A stretch of DNA of 63,459 bases from Maricaulis sp. (GCF_030149235.1 NZ_JASBRW010000056.1:1-63459); one strand, 5' to 3'. Positions 18,939 to 28,464 are shown, numbered from the stretch's first letter. Numbers and translations: made by a program. Notes: generated by a model from the letters alone, not told the origin.

Positions 18939-19481
18939 ATGGACCGGGCAGGAACAGCGGAAAAAATCCTCGACGTGGCCGAAAGCCTGGCGCGACATGG
19001 CGGCTATGGCGGTTTCAGCTTTCGCGACCTGGCCAGCGCGGTCGGCATCAAGTCAGCCAGCGTGCACTATCATTTCCCGACCAAGGAAGCGCTCGGCGTG
19101 GCCATGACGCAGCGCTATAATGACCGCTTCCTCGACAGTCTGGGCGACCCCCGCGACAGCCGTTCCGTGGCCGAGAAACGGCAGGCCTTTATCGCCGGCT
19201 TCCGCGCCGCCCTGGTCGAGGAAAACCTCATGTGCCTGTGCGGCGTGCTCGGTGCGGAAAGCGCCAGCCTGCCCCAGCCCGTTGCCGCGGCGGCGCGGGG
19301 ATTTTTCGAGCGGACCCGTGACTGGCTCCTGGAAGCGCTGGAGACCGACCCCGCACTGGGCGATGCCAAGGCCCGCGAGGTGGCCGCGCTGGAACTCGTG
19401 GCCCGGCTGGAAGGCGCCATGATCATGGCGCAGAGCCTGCAGGATGTGAGCGTGTTCGACCGGGTCGCGGCGAGCGGCTAG
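18939..19481 (+). CDS. TetR-family transcriptional repressor
   Basis: 180 aa from the ATG at 18939 (GGGAG upstream). The N-terminal HTH is clear: [39 protein letters not shown], then [10 protein letters not shown]. The C-terminal ligand domain contains [11 protein letters not shown]. It is transcribed away from a Bcr/CflA efflux gene and probably represses it through the palindrome at 18905-18918, being released by the exported compound. Ligand unknown. Stop overlaps the ychF stop in CTAG. Confidence 0.9.
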   Translation: MDRAGTAEKILDVAESLARHGGYGGFSFRDLASAVGIKSASVHYHFPTKEALGVAMTQRYNDRFLDSLGDPRDSRSVAEKRQAFIAGFRAALVEENLMCLCGVLGAESASLPQPVAAAARGFFERTRDWLLEALETDPALGDAKAREVAALELVARLEGAMIMAQSLQDVSVFDRVAASG

Positions 19482-20578
19482 ACGTTGAAACGGAAGTGCA
19501 TCACATCGCCGTCCTTGACGATGTAGTCCTTGCCTTCCGCGCGCATCTTGCCGGCTTCCTTGGCCGCGCTTTCACCGCCGCATTCGACATAATCTTCGAA
19601 AGCGATGGTCTCGGCGCGGATGAAGCCCTTCTCGAAATCCCCATGGATGACGCCGGCGGCCTGCGGTGCGGTCCAGCCTTCATGAATGGTCCAGGCGCGG
19701 GCTTCTTTCGGGCCGGCCGTGAAATAGGTCTGCAGGCCAAGCAGGGAGTAGCCGGTATGGATGAGGCGATCGAGACCCGGCTCGGTCAGGCCGATCGTTT
19801 CCAGGTATTCCGCACGTTCTTCCTCGTCCTCGAGCAGGGCCAGCTCGCTCTCGATCTTGGCCGAGATCACCACAGCCTGGGCGCCTTCTTCCTCGGCGCG
19901 CTTGATGACGATTTCAGAATAGGCATTGCCATCGGCCGCTGAGGCTTCATCGACATTGGCGATGAAGAGGACCGGCTTCGTGGTCAGCAATTGCAGGCCG
20001 CGCCAGGCTTTTTCATCATCCTTGGAAATCTCGGCAAAGCGCGCCGGCTTGCCGGTATTGAGCTGTTCCAGGGCGATATCGACCAGGGCGAGGGTGGCCT
20101 TGGCCTCCTTGTCACCGGACTTGGCTTTCTTGTCCAAATTGGTGCGGCGCTTCTCTAGGCTTTCCAGATCCGCCAGCATCAGCTCGGTCTCAACGGTTTC
20201 CAGGTCGGCCAGCGGGTCGATCTTGTTGGCGACATGGGTGACGTCATCATCATCGAAACAGCGCAGCACATAGGCGATGGCGTCGGTTTCGCGGATATTG
20301 GCGAGGAATTGATTGCCCAGCCCTTCACCCTTGGAGGCACCGGCCACCAGGCCGGCAATATCAACGAAATTCATCCGCGCCGGCAGGACTTCCTTCGACT
20401 GGGCAATCTCGGCCAACTTGGCGAGGCGCGGTTCCGGCACCGCCACATCACCGACATTGGGCTCAATGGTGCAGAAAGGGTAGTTCGCCGCCTGCGCTGC
20501 CGCAGTTTGCGTCAGGGCGTTGAAGAGGGTGGACTTGCCGACGTTCGGAAGACCCACAATGCCGCATTTGAAACCCAT
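19478..20578 (-). CDS. ychF: Redox-responsive ATPase/GTPase YchF (OLA1 family)
   Basis: 366 aa, the normal size. G1 is [14 protein letters not shown], the switch region contains [13 protein letters not shown]3 is [17 protein letters not shown], and the non-canonical G4 is FIANVDE rather than NKxD, which explains the ATP preference of the family. A TGS domain forms the C-terminus ([13 protein letters not shown] ... [12 protein letters not shown]). Ribosome-associated ATPase involved in stress responses. It lies downstream of pth on the same strand. Confidence 0.96.
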   Translation of the reverse strand: MGFKCGIVGLPNVGKSTLFNALTQTAAAQAANYPFCTIEPNVGDVAVPEPRLAKLAEIAQSKEVLPARMNFVDIAGLVAGASKGEGLGNQFLANIRETDAIAYVLRCFDDDDVTHVANKIDPLADLETVETELMLADLESLEKRRTNLDKKAKSGDKEAKATLALVDIALEQLNTGKPARFAEISKDDEKAWRGLQLLTTKPVLFIANVDEASAADGNAYSEIVIKRAEEEGAQAVVISAKIESELALLEDEEERAEYLETIGLTEPGLDRLIHTGYSLLGLQTYFTAGPKEARAWTIHEGWTAPQAAGVIHGDFEKGFIRAETIAFEDYVECGGESAAKEAGKMRAEGKDYIVKDGDVMHFRFNV

Positions 20579-20658
20579 AATGTCCTCGTCCTTGCCTGTC
20601 TCGCCGCGGCTTATAAGCGCTCTTGCGGCGGAAATCGATAATCTGTGCTGTTGCCGGC

Positions 20659-21264
20659 CTAGTCCGTGTCCGGCTTGCCGCGTTTGACCGGCTCTGGCGC
20701 CGGCGCCTTGTGCGTGACCTGGGTCTGGAAAGCGTCAAATTCGCCCTTGGACAGAAGGTCAACGGAGCCGGCGATAGCGTCGAGCAGGTCGATCAGCCAG
20801 GCCTCTTCCGCCTTGGAAAAATCCGACAGCACATAACCTGTGACCTTGTTGCGGTCGCCGGGATGGCCGACGCCGATGCGGCCGCGGCGGAAATCCGGGC
20901 CGAGCTGGCTGGTGGTCGACTTGATGCCGTTATTGCCGGCCGCCCCGCCGCCCAGTTTGAGCCGGAACTTGCCCGGCGCCAGGTCGAGCTCATCGTGAAA
21001 GACCACGACCTTCTCCGGCGGAACCTTGAAGAATTTCGCGGCCTCGCCAATGGCATGGCCGGAATTATTGTAGAAAGTCTGTGGCTTGAGCAGGAGCAGT
21101 TTTTCCGAGCCGATGGTCAGCTCGGTGGCCAGGCCCTGGAAGCGCTTGCGCCACGGCCCGCAGGACCAGGCCTGCGCCATGACGTCGAGCGCCATGAAGC
21201 CCACATTGTGACGGTTCTTGAGGTATTTCGGCTCGGGATTGCCGAGCCCGGCAAGGATCATCAT
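20659..21264 (-). CDS. pth: Peptidyl-tRNA hydrolase
   Basis: 201 aa. Motifs: [20 protein letters not shown] with the catalytic His, [18 protein letters not shown] with the catalytic Asp, and [17 protein letters not shown] carrying the conserved Asn. The position that is usually His in the GGHNG box is Asn here. The enzyme releases peptides from prematurely dropped peptidyl-tRNA. Two ATGs in tandem open the frame. The rplY-pth gap holds a strong terminator, and ychF follows ~80 bp downstream. Confidence 0.95.
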   Translation of the reverse strand: MMILAGLGNPEPKYLKNRHNVGFMALDVMAQAWSCGPWRKRFQGLATELTIGSEKLLLLKPQTFYNNSGHAIGEAAKFFKVPPEKVVVFHDELDLAPGKFRLKLGGGAAGNNGIKSTTSQLGPDFRRGRIGVGHPGDRNKVTGYVLSDFSKAEEAWLIDLLDAIAGSVDLLSKGEFDAFQTQVTHKAPAPEPVKRGKPDTD

Positions 21265-21287
21265 GTCGCGACCCGGCTCCTCTCAGC

Positions 21288-21322
21288 AAAAGGCCGCGAA
21301 CCCTTGCGAGTCGCGGCCTTTG
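21288..21322 (-). terminator. Intrinsic terminator after rplY
   Basis: Perfect 11-bp arms AAAGGCCGCGA (21289-21299) and TCGCGGCCTTT (21311-21321) with an 11-nt loop. On the minus strand the hairpin is followed by TTTTG. It separates rplY from pth; read-through would still allow pth/ychF expression. Confidence 0.8.
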
Positions 21323-21364
21323 AAACAGCGTGTCCGCTCCGGCGATGGAGCAGGGCGCGAGGGC

Positions 21365-22006
21365 TTATGCCTCGTCGCCGCCTTCAGCTTCGCCTTCAGC
21401 AGCTTCGCCTTCAGCGCCTGCTTCATCAGCAGCCGTGAGCACAGCGCGCGAGCCCTGCAGCGTGGCGACGGTGAAGTCACGATCGGAGATCGTCGGGGTC
21501 GCACCTTCCGGCAGTTTGATGGCGGAGATGTGCACCGAATCGCCGATGTCGAGGCCGGTCAGATCAGCTTCGATGAAGTCCGGGATATTGCCGGCCGGAA
21601 CCAGCAATTCGACATCGTGGCGGACGATGTTGAGGACGCCGCCGCGCTTCATGCCCGGAGAGGCGGCTTCATTGATGAAGCGGACCGGGATTTCCATGTT
21701 GATCTTGGAGTCTTCGTCAACGCGGAACAGGTCGACATGCATGACCTTGTCAGAGATCGGGTGGAACTGGATGTCGCGAGCGATGACCGACTGGCGCTTA
21801 CCTTCGTGATCCAGCTCCATCATGTTGGAGAGGAAATTGCCGGTCAGCAGGGCCTTGCGGACTTCATTGCCGCGCAGGTTGATTGCGACCGGATCCAGCT
21901 TGCCGCCATAGAGAACGCCCGGCACCAGGTCATCACGGCGGGCAGCGCGTGCGGCGCCCTTGCCAATACCTTCACGAACGTCAACAGTGAGAACGATGTT
22001 GCTCAT
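21365..22006 (-). CDS. rplY: 50S ribosomal protein L25 (CTC/TL5 form)
   Basis: 213 aa, the long CTC-type form. The N-terminal ~95 residues are the 5S rRNA-binding L25 domain (VREGIGKGAARAARRDDLVP, VLYGGKLDPVAINLRGNEV), followed by the beta-rich C-terminal domain (HISAIKLPEGATPTI). The last ~20 residues are an acidic Ala/Gly/Glu tail. A component of the large subunit and often associated with stress tolerance in its long form. Its own transcription unit is bounded by a terminator downstream. Confidence 0.95.
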   Translation of the reverse strand: MSNIVLTVDVREGIGKGAARAARRDDLVPGVLYGGKLDPVAINLRGNEVRKALLTGNFLSNMMELDHEGKRQSVIARDIQFHPISDKVMHVDLFRVDEDSKINMEIPVRFINEAASPGMKRGGVLNIVRHDVELLVPAGNIPDFIEADLTGLDIGDSVHISAIKLPEGATPTISDRDFTVATLQGSRAVLTAADEAGAEGEAAEGEAEGGDEA

Positions 22007-22029
22007 CGGTCCTGATCCTTAAATGCAAG

Positions 22030-22053
22030 CGCCGCCTCACTTGGCGGGCGGCG
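22030..22053 (-). other. Leader hairpin upstream of rplY
   Basis: CGCCGCC (22030-22036) and GGCGGCG (22047-22053) could form a 7-bp hairpin in the rplY 5' leader, ending about 24 nt before the start codon. Its role, if any, is unknown. Confidence 0.3.
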
Positions 22054-22217
22054 ACTTTATCTGGCATCGCGCCACAGTAATCTTTCGAGCGGCGGGCTAT
22101 AGCCGATCCCCGCGAGCTGCGCAACCGCATGGGCGGGGAAGTAACAGCCGCAGGGCGCTTTTACTGCATTTGTTGCGGTGAGGGTAGCGGGGATGCGGCC
22201 TGAACGACCGGGTTGAA

Positions 22218-22250
22218 CCCCTCATTCCGGATCGAGTCCGGGATGAGGGG
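22218..22250. repeat. Palindromic intergenic repeat (CATCCCGG type)
   Basis: Arms CCCCTCATTCCGGA (22218-22231) and TCCGGGATGAGGGG (22237-22250) around TCGAG; 13 of 14 positions pair and the last is a G-T wobble. The core resembles dispersed short palindromes seen in many alphaproteobacterial genomes. Confidence 0.7.
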
Positions 22251-22690
22251 AGCGTGGTTTGGATCAGCCCCGCGTCGGCTCACGTGCCGTGGGGTTCATC
22301 CAGCGATGGCGTTTCATTGAAAATCTCCATTCCGCAACCATCCAGACAAGGGTTCTCGCCCGGCCAGCTTGGCGCCGGCCGAGAGGAGAGGATGTGCGGG
22401 ATGCCGGCCGTGCCGGATCTCTAGTATTTGTTTGTGTGGCATGACCTGGCATCCCGCACGCGGAGCTTTCCCGGACCGTCGCCGGACCGTGTCCAATCGG
22501 GGAAGTAGGAGCGGTCGGTCGTCTAGTGCCGCTGCGACCTCCCTCGACGCCCTGCCGGAGGTGGATACGCGTCACCGCACCCACCGCGGACAGGCTCCGC
22601 TGGTCCCCGGGCGATGTCGACGTGTACATCGCCTCTCATCCCGGGAGCTGGGGGGATTATCGCCGAGCGCCACCGACCGAGGATTATTTT

Positions 22691-22716
22691 CCCTCATCCC
22701 GGGCTTGATCCGGGAC
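22691..22716. repeat. Second copy of the CATCCCGG-type palindrome
   Basis: CCTCATCCCGG reads into TTGATCCGGGAC; the core arms TCCCGG (22697-22702) and CCGGGA (22710-22715) are perfect. It shares CTCAT-CCGG-GATCCGGGA sequence with the element at 22218-22250, in the same non-coding stretch. Confidence 0.6.
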
Positions 22717-22746
22717 CTCGACGCCGTCGAGCTCGGCCCCTCAAGG

Positions 22747-22764
22747 TCCTGACTTGCGTCAGGA
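22747..22764. repeat. Short perfect hairpin repeat
   Basis: TCCTGAC (22747-22753), TTGC loop, GTCAGGA (22758-22764). A 7-bp perfect hairpin between two other palindromes. Confidence 0.5.
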
Positions 22765-22802
22765 TCAGGAGCTGAGACGCCCCCTCACTCCCGGCCCGCT
22801 CC

Positions 22803-22847
22803 GGACCGGCGGCGAGCGCCGGTCCCCCTCTCCCCTGGGAGAGGGGG
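22803..22847. repeat. Tandem pair of GC-rich hairpins upstream of the TAP-like stop
   Basis: Hairpin 1: GGACCGGCG (22803-22811) / CGCCGGTCC (22817-22825). Hairpin 2: CCCCCTCTCC (22824-22833) / GGAGAGGGGG (22838-22847). The two share CC, so they are mutually exclusive or stacked. On the minus strand they lie just after the hydrolase stop and may act as its 3' end, although no clean T-run follows. Confidence 0.55.
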
Positions 22848-22860
22848 GAGACAGCGTTTC

Positions 22861-24921
22861 CTAGAAGGGTGCCAGGTCCCAGCTGACAGCGAACGCCGCC
22901 AGCGCGACCGCTGACAGGCCGGTGATGGCAATGCCGATCAGCGAGCCGATCCGCACCGAACCCGCCGCGCGGGCGCGCCAGAGCTGGACCAGGGCGAGGA
23001 AGCCGAACACGCCGGCCAGCAGCGCCATCCAGGCACCCGTCGAGGCGGTGCTGGTCATGCCGGCGATGATGGCGAATTGCGAAATCTCGCTGGCCTCATA
23101 GGCGCCGAGCCCGACCATGACCGGGAAGGCGATGCCGGACAGCGCGGCAAACCAGGCCAGCCAGCGCGCGCCACCGGTATCGGCGGAAAGGGCCTCGGCG
23201 GAATTGAGGCTGATGCGGCGGGCGAGCCAGGCCAGCGGGTAGATGATGGCCGAGAAGATCAGCATCAACAGCGGCAGACCGAACCAGATCGCCGCCGGGG
23301 CCAGCGTCTTGGGATCATCCGATGCCATCGTGCCGGCGCGGATGACGGCGCTGGAGGTGAAGAAGTCGACATAGTCCGGCTGGTTGACGCCCTCTTCCAG
23401 GCAGGTCGCGTCAAGCGCCTGCGGGTCGGGATTGTCGAAGAAGGCATTCATCACCGGGCCGGCACATTGCGCCAGCGAGCGGGTCGGGCCATGGCCGGCG
23501 AAGGGCACTTCGACATAGCGGCTGTTGGAAAGGCCCGGCATGATGCGCTCGGCCAGCGGCGGCGGCGTGACCGGGTCCCAGGCGCCATTGACGACGAGGA
23601 CCGGAATATCGGTAGAGATGAGGCCGTAGGCGTCCGGGTGCTGTTGACGCGGGGCCAGGCCTTCTTCGACGCAGACCTGGGCCTGATAGGCGGCCCCTTC
23701 GGCAAAGCCGAGGCCTTCGAGGATCGGGTTTTCAGCGACGTCCTCGTCAGCCACGGCCGCGCTGGCGGCGTAATAGCCGTCATTGCAGCGAATGGCGCTG
23801 GACATGCCCTGGGAGACCGCAATGCCGCCCAGATCGTCATCGCTGGCGAGCAATTCGAAAAGCGACATGTCGCCGGTTTCGATCGCGGTCAGCATCGTGT
23901 CCATGACGCCGGGGACGGCGGGGTGTTCGTCCTGCTCATACATCATCATGAAGGGGGCGAAGACGACGATCTCGGCCCCGAAGCTGACCCGGCCTTCCGG
24001 ATTGATCTCGGTATTGTCGACCTCGACCACGATACGCTCGGCCTTGAGCGCTTCCATCGCAGCCGTAACCCGCGCTTCCAGATCCTCGCAGACCGCTGCA
24101 TCGGTGCAGGTGGAATATACATTGTCCAGAACGCGCGTGACCCAGCGGCCGATGCGGCCGAGCCCGATGAGGTCATTGGGCACGATGGCGTCGATGACCA
24201 TGGCGCGGGTGCCTTCGGGGTCTTCCTGCAGCACCATCTGGCCGAGCACGGAGCCGTAGGAAATGCCCCAGACATTCCAGTTCTCAAAACCCAGCGCCTG
24301 GCGCAGGGCGCGGACATCGCGGGCATTTTCAACCGTGTTGTAACCGGTCAGGTCGACACCGGCCTCGCGCGCCGTGCGGAAGCATTCGCGCATGCGTTCG
24401 GCACCATTGACCGAGGCCTGCAGCGGCGTGTCGGCCCAGGCAAGATCGCGGCGTACCGCATCATAGAAGGGGCAGAACTCACCGGAATTGGCGATGCCGC
24501 GCTGTTCCAGGATGTAGAGATCACGTTGTTGCAGAATGTCATGTTCACGCAGGCGCTCGGCATAACCTTCCAGAGCCACGCCCGGACCGCCGGTCAAATA
24601 AATGGCCGGATCCTCGCGCACATCGGCTTCGTCCTCGGCGGTGGAGGCGATCTTGACGTAATTGATGCGGATCATGCGGCTGTCGGGATTGCCGCGGTTT
24701 TCCGGCACCGCGATGAAGCCGCAGCTCATTTCGCCGACTTTATAGTCGAAGCTGAAGGGGCAGACATAGGGTTCGACCGAGGGAACCGGCCAGTCGATCG
24801 CAACCGGTGTTTCCGTTGCCGTCACCTCAGCCGGCGAGTCCGGTCCGGCTTCATCCTGCGCAAAGGCCGCTGCGCCCAGCGCAAACAGACCCGCGACAGC
24901 ACTCGTGAGAATACGTTTCAT
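22861..24921 (-). CDS. Exported alpha/beta hydrolase (TAP-like) with C-terminal membrane domain
   Basis: 686 aa. An N-terminal signal peptide (ILTSAVAGLFALGAAAFAQ) is followed by a proline-iminopeptidase/TAP-like alpha/beta hydrolase: oxyanion region YLTGGPGVALEG, nucleophile elbow WGISYGSVLGQM (GxSxG), a TAP-type C-terminal segment PVLVVNGAWDPVTPPPLAERI with the acid residue, and AGHGPTRSLAQC with the catalytic His. The last ~150 residues contain about four membrane helices (IWFGLPLLMLIFSAIIYPLA onwards), so the enzyme would be tethered with its catalytic part in the periplasm. Related families cleave N-terminal residues or esters; the true substrate is unknown. Confidence 0.85.
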   Translation of the reverse strand: MKRILTSAVAGLFALGAAAFAQDEAGPDSPAEVTATETPVAIDWPVPSVEPYVCPFSFDYKVGEMSCGFIAVPENRGNPDSRMIRINYVKIASTAEDEADVREDPAIYLTGGPGVALEGYAERLREHDILQQRDLYILEQRGIANSGEFCPFYDAVRRDLAWADTPLQASVNGAERMRECFRTAREAGVDLTGYNTVENARDVRALRQALGFENWNVWGISYGSVLGQMVLQEDPEGTRAMVIDAIVPNDLIGLGRIGRWVTRVLDNVYSTCTDAAVCEDLEARVTAAMEALKAERIVVEVDNTEINPEGRVSFGAEIVVFAPFMMMYEQDEHPAVPGVMDTMLTAIETGDMSLFELLASDDDLGGIAVSQGMSSAIRCNDGYYAASAAVADEDVAENPILEGLGFAEGAAYQAQVCVEEGLAPRQQHPDAYGLISTDIPVLVVNGAWDPVTPPPLAERIMPGLSNSRYVEVPFAGHGPTRSLAQCAGPVMNAFFDNPDPQALDATCLEEGVNQPDYVDFFTSSAVIRAGTMASDDPKTLAPAAIWFGLPLLMLIFSAIIYPLAWLARRISLNSAEALSADTGGARWLAWFAALSGIAFPVMVGLGAYEASEISQFAIIAGMTSTASTGAWMALLAGVFGFLALVQLWRARAAGSVRIGSLIGIAITGLSAVALAAFAVSWDLAPF

Positions 24922-25008
24922 GGCAATACCCCCAATGGCCCGCGCCCCCGCGCGGGTTCAATTCTGATGGGAGTGTAGGCTCAGACCTGGGTGCGGTCGA
25001 TAGCCGAT

Positions 25009-25944
25009 CTAGTCGAACAGTTTCGACACCGACTCGTCATTGGCGATGCGGCGGATCGCTTCGCCCAGCAGCGGGGCGACCGGCAGGCGGCGGACCTTGT
25101 CGGTCACCGTTGCGGTCGGATCCGGGATGATGCTGTCGGTCACGACCAGCTCATTCAGTTCCGACTTGGCGATACGGCCCGGCGCGTCATTGGATAGAAC
25201 GCCATGGGTGACATAGGCGGAGACGTCGATGGCCCCCTTTTCCTTCAGCGCCGCTGCGGCATTGCACAGCGTGCCGCCGCTATCACACATATCGTCGAAC
25301 AGGATGCAGCGGCGGCCTTCGACTTCACCGATGATATTCATCACTTCCGACTGGCCGGCCTTGGGGCGGCGCTTGTCGACAATGGCGATCTCCGCATCGA
25401 GCAGCTTGGCCAGCGCCCGGGCGCGCACCACACCGCCGACATCGGGGGAGACGATGAGAAGGTCGTCCTTCTCGGAATATTTGCGGCGGATATCGTCCTC
25501 GATCACCTTGGTGGCGAAGAGGTTGTCGGTCGGGATGTCGAAAAAGCCCTGGATCTGGCCGGCATGCAGGTCGATGGTCAGAACCCGGTCGGCGCCGGCC
25601 TTGGCGATGATATTGGCGACCAGTTTGGCCGAGATCGGCGTGCGGCCGCCGGTTTTGCGATCCTGGCGGGCATAGCCGAAATAGGGCACCACTGCGGTGA
25701 TCCGGCGGGCCGAGGCGCGGACCAGGGCGTCGATACAGATCAACAGCTCCATAAGGTGGTCATTGGCCGGGCTGGAGGTCGACTGGATGATGAAGACGTC
25801 CTCGCCGCGCACATTCTCGTCGATGCGGACGAAAATCTCGCCATCGGCGAAGCGTTCGATCTCGGTCGCGGTCAGGGGGGCATCGAGATAGTCCGCGATA
25901 GCCCGAGCCAGAGGCTCGTTGGAAGTGCCCGACATCAGTTTCAT
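25009..25944 (-). CDS. prs: Ribose-phosphate pyrophosphokinase (PRPP synthetase)
   Basis: 311 aa, the usual class I length. Features: [50 protein letters not shown]-type divalent cation motif ([18 protein letters not shown]), the loop [11 protein letters not shown] and the PRPP motif [18 protein letters not shown]. It makes PRPP from ribose-5-phosphate and ATP for nucleotide, NAD and histidine synthesis. PRPP users nearby include apt, nadC and the phosphoribosyltransferase at 43 kb. Monocistronic as far as can be seen. Confidence 0.97.
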   Translation of the reverse strand: MKLMSGTSNEPLARAIADYLDAPLTATEIERFADGEIFVRIDENVRGEDVFIIQSTSSPANDHLMELLICIDALVRASARRITAVVPYFGYARQDRKTGGRTPISAKLVANIIAKAGADRVLTIDLHAGQIQGFFDIPTDNLFATKVIEDDIRRKYSEKDDLLIVSPDVGGVVRARALAKLLDAEIAIVDKRRPKAGQSEVMNIIGEVEGRRCILFDDMCDSGGTLCNAAAALKEKGAIDVSAYVTHGVLSNDAPGRIAKSELNELVVTDSIIPDPTATVTDKVRRLPVAPLLGEAIRRIANDESVSKLFD

Positions 25945-26040
25945 GGTGCTCGCCCCGCGCGTGTGAAATTAGCGCGCTGCTTAACAGAGGGGCGCAAAAG
26001 AATGAACCCGAAAAAGCGCCAAAAGCGGTTGTTAAAAATA

Positions 26041-27123
26041 TCAGTCTGCAGAGAAAGCCGGGGGGGCGGGCAGGCCGGGTGATTGTAGCGCGATGGCCTT
26101 GAACAGATCCCCCATCTGATCGGGGTCGGTCAGGCGGAAGACCTGGCGTGCGATCAGGGCGCGCTTTTCCGGGGCGGACTGACTCAGGGCCGCTGCGCGG
26201 GCCTCAAGGCCCATCCGGTTGAGGAATGCGCCCTGACCCAGCGGGCCCTGGCTGTCCAGACCCTGTGCCCGGGCCGCGGCGCTCAGAGCCTCAAAATTCA
26301 CCCGGGCGGTCAGATCGGCTGTGCCGGGTTCATCGAGCACTTCAACCTTTTCATGCGCCCGGATCGCTTGCAGCGTATCGCCGGCCTCGCTGGTGGCCGG
26401 GCCATAATCGATGAACAGGGCGCGGCCGGGAGCGTCTTTGAACCGGGCCGCCAGAGCTTCGACGACTTGCAGGTCGCCGGGACGGAATTCCGCCAATTGG
26501 CCGTCGGGCAGGTCACGCAGACGCGGCGGAATCAGATCCGTATCCGGGCCGAGATCGGGGCCGAGTGCAAAGACGAACTCATTGTCGTCACCCAGCGCCA
26601 CCATGCGTTCATGCCAGTTGCCGCGATGCCGGATGGCCTGGCGCAGGGGCAGGCAGTCGAGAAACTCATTGCCCAGGATGATGGACGGGCCGGGGGCGAC
26701 GGCCTCAAGCCGGTCAGCCCAGCCGATCTGGGCACCGCTGGGCCCCAGGGTCTGGGCCTGGACCGATTTCAGGGCGGCGCTCGCTTCGATCAGGGTGATC
26801 CGGGCGGAGTCGAGAAAGCCGGGCAGGGCGCGCGCAGTGCGCAACACGTCCGACATCATCGTGCCGCGGCCGGGGCCAAGCTCGATCAGGCGAACCTGAT
26901 CAGGGCGGCCGAGATCGACCCAGCTCTGAAGCACGAACAGCCCCACCAGCTCGCCGAATATCTGGCTGATCTCCGGCGCGGTGATGAAGTCCGAACCGGC
27001 GCCGATCGGGTCTTTGGTGGCGTAGAAACCCTCGACCGGGTCGAACAGGGCCTCGGTCATGAAATTGGCAATGGAAAGCGGGCCCTGTTCGCGGATCCGC
27101 GCCTTCAGGCGGTCTGCGATCAT
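26041..27123 (-). CDS. MidA/NDUFAF7-like SAM-dependent methyltransferase
   Basis: 360 aa. The N-terminus (ARIREQGPLSIANFMTEALF, DPVEGFYATKDPIGAGSDFITAPEISQIFGEL) and the SAM-binding LIELGPGRGTMMSDVLR are characteristic of the COG1565 family, whose mitochondrial member NDUFAF7 methylates an arginine in complex I. GNEFLDCLP is another family signature. The bacterial role is not settled. The start overlaps the lgt stop (ATGA), so it is translationally coupled downstream of lgt. Confidence 0.9.
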   Translation of the reverse strand: MIADRLKARIREQGPLSIANFMTEALFDPVEGFYATKDPIGAGSDFITAPEISQIFGELVGLFVLQSWVDLGRPDQVRLIELGPGRGTMMSDVLRTARALPGFLDSARITLIEASAALKSVQAQTLGPSGAQIGWADRLEAVAPGPSIILGNEFLDCLPLRQAIRHRGNWHERMVALGDDNEFVFALGPDLGPDTDLIPPRLRDLPDGQLAEFRPGDLQVVEALAARFKDAPGRALFIDYGPATSEAGDTLQAIRAHEKVEVLDEPGTADLTARVNFEALSAAARAQGLDSQGPLGQGAFLNRMGLEARAAALSQSAPEKRALIARQVFRLTDPDQMGDLFKAIALQSPGLPAPPAFSAD

Positions 27124-28016
27124 GCGGCCGCCTTGCCGGGTTGATCGGTTTTCACGGCGCGCCAGATCAGCCAGCCGCCCAGCGCAATCATTGGCAGGGA
27201 CAAGAGCATGCCCATGGTGATGATGCCCTGCAGCGCCGGGATCATGTGATTATCCGGCTCACGGACGGTCTCCATCAAGGCACGGAACAGGCCGTAGAAG
27301 AGCAGGAACAGGCCCGCATTCAGCCCCGGTTTGGACAGGGAGCGGAATTTCCACGTGGCGATGTTGATGATGGCGAACAGGGCGAGGCCTTCGAGGGCGG
27401 CCTGGTAAAGCTGGCTCGGATGCCGGGTCAGGCAGAGCGGGTCATTGGCAAAGCGCATCGCCCAGGGGCCGTCCCAGGGGCGCCCCCAGAGCTCGCCATT
27501 GATGAAGTTCGCCATGCGCCCGAAGAACAGGCCGATCGGTGTGACCACGGCGGCCGCATCCGCGATACGCCAGAGATCCAGCTTGTTGCTGCGGGCGAAG
27601 TACCACAGTGCCAGGGAGACACCGATCAGGCCGCCATGAAAGGCCATGCCGCCATCGGTAATCCCCAGGACGATGTCCTGCGGCCGCTGCCAGATCATTT
27701 CCGGGTAGTAGAACAACACATAGCCGAGACGGCCGCCTGCGATCACGCCGAGTGTCGCCCAGAACAGGAGGTCATCGACCTGTGGCTCGTTGAAGGGGGC
27801 TTTGGGCGTCTTGGTACCGGCCGGATGCCAGACATGCGCCCGACGGCTCAGCGCGACCATGTAGCGCCAGCCCAGGATTAGCCCGGCAATATAGGCGATC
27901 GCATACCAGCGTAGGGCAAACCAGGCCGGTTCATGGGTGCCGAAGTGGAAACCATCGGGACCGATCGAAAATAGGATCGGGTCAATCAGGTCGAAACTGG
28001 CCGGGCAGATTTGCAT
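27120..28016 (-). CDS. lgt: Prolipoprotein diacylglyceryl transferase
   Basis: 298 aa polytopic membrane enzyme. The Lgt signature GRMANFINGELWGRP is intact, with GGMAFHGGLIG earlier and HPSQLYQAALEG and RALMETVREPD later. It transfers diacylglycerol from phosphatidylglycerol to the lipobox cysteine of prolipoproteins in the inner membrane; candidate substrates in this window are the lipoproteins at 50614 and 55710. First gene of the lgt-midA pair, divergent from ubiK. Confidence 0.95.
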   Translation of the reverse strand: MQICPASFDLIDPILFSIGPDGFHFGTHEPAWFALRWYAIAYIAGLILGWRYMVALSRRAHVWHPAGTKTPKAPFNEPQVDDLLFWATLGVIAGGRLGYVLFYYPEMIWQRPQDIVLGITDGGMAFHGGLIGVSLALWYFARSNKLDLWRIADAAAVVTPIGLFFGRMANFINGELWGRPWDGPWAMRFANDPLCLTRHPSQLYQAALEGLALFAIINIATWKFRSLSKPGLNAGLFLLFYGLFRALMETVREPDNHMIPALQGIITMGMLLSLPMIALGGWLIWRAVKTDQPGKAAA

Positions 28017-28151
28017 GATATCTCGCTATTACCGCTGCGCTTCTTGCCGATACGCACGTACTTCAGGTGCAGATGTGACGCTTCGGCACGTTGCGCTTTG
28101 GCACCCCGCACCGCATATAGGGCTTCCCCGACACTCTAATGGCTTTCTTTG

Positions 28152-28460
28152 ATGCAAACGCGCAACCCGCTTCTCAATGATTTCGCAGATTTGATGACCG
28201 ACGCTTTCGGTGCCGCCCAGGCTGTGGGTGAAGAAGCGCAGGCCATGTTCCGTGCCCGCGCGGATCGAATCATTGCCGATATGGACCTGGTATCGCGCGA
28301 GGAATACGACGCGGTGAAAGCCAATCTGGCCGATGCGGTTGCTATCATCGCGGCCCTCGAGGCGCGGGTTGAGGCGCTCGAAAAAGCCAGCGAAAAGAAA
28401 CCGGTAACGCGCAAGCGCAAGGCTCGGGCCAAAGCTGCTGCAGCGAAATCCACAGACTGA
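28152..28460 (+). CDS. ubiK: UbiK/BMFP-type accessory protein (YqiC family)
   Basis: 102 aa from the ATG at 28152. A short helical N-terminus (NPLLNDFADLMTDAFGAAQ) precedes a coiled-coil region (LVSREEYDAVKANLADA ... LEARVEALEKA) and a Lys/Arg/Ala-rich tail. This is the YqiC/BMFP family of trimeric coiled-coil proteins with membrane-fusion activity in vitro; the enterobacterial member UbiK is an aerobic ubiquinone-synthesis accessory factor, which would fit with the cytochrome bc1 complex nearby. A terminator follows. Confidence 0.85.
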   Translation: MQTRNPLLNDFADLMTDAFGAAQAVGEEAQAMFRARADRIIADMDLVSREEYDAVKANLADAVAIIAALEARVEALEKASEKKPVTRKRKARAKAAAAKSTD

Positions 28461-28464
28461 CCCC

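Larger units (their letters stand above)
22007..22860. other. Long non-coding stretch between the L25 and hydrolase genes
   Basis: About 850 bp with no open frame that looks like a gene: the frames present carry no recognisable domain and an Arg/Pro/Gly-rich composition typical of shadow frames in GC-rich DNA. The rplY promoter must lie at the left end. The right ~650 bp is rich in palindromes, listed separately. Both flanking genes run on the minus strand. Confidence 0.6.

Noticed and set aside
22369-22752. A 127-codon frame in the non-coding stretch
   Set aside because: Low-complexity Arg/Pro composition, no ribosome site, and it runs through several palindromes.
23077-24978. A 633-codon open frame on the + strand
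   Set aside because: It lies wholly opposite the TAP-like hydrolase, has no recognisable domain and an Arg/Gly/His/Asp-rich composition typical of antisense frames in GC-rich coding DNA.
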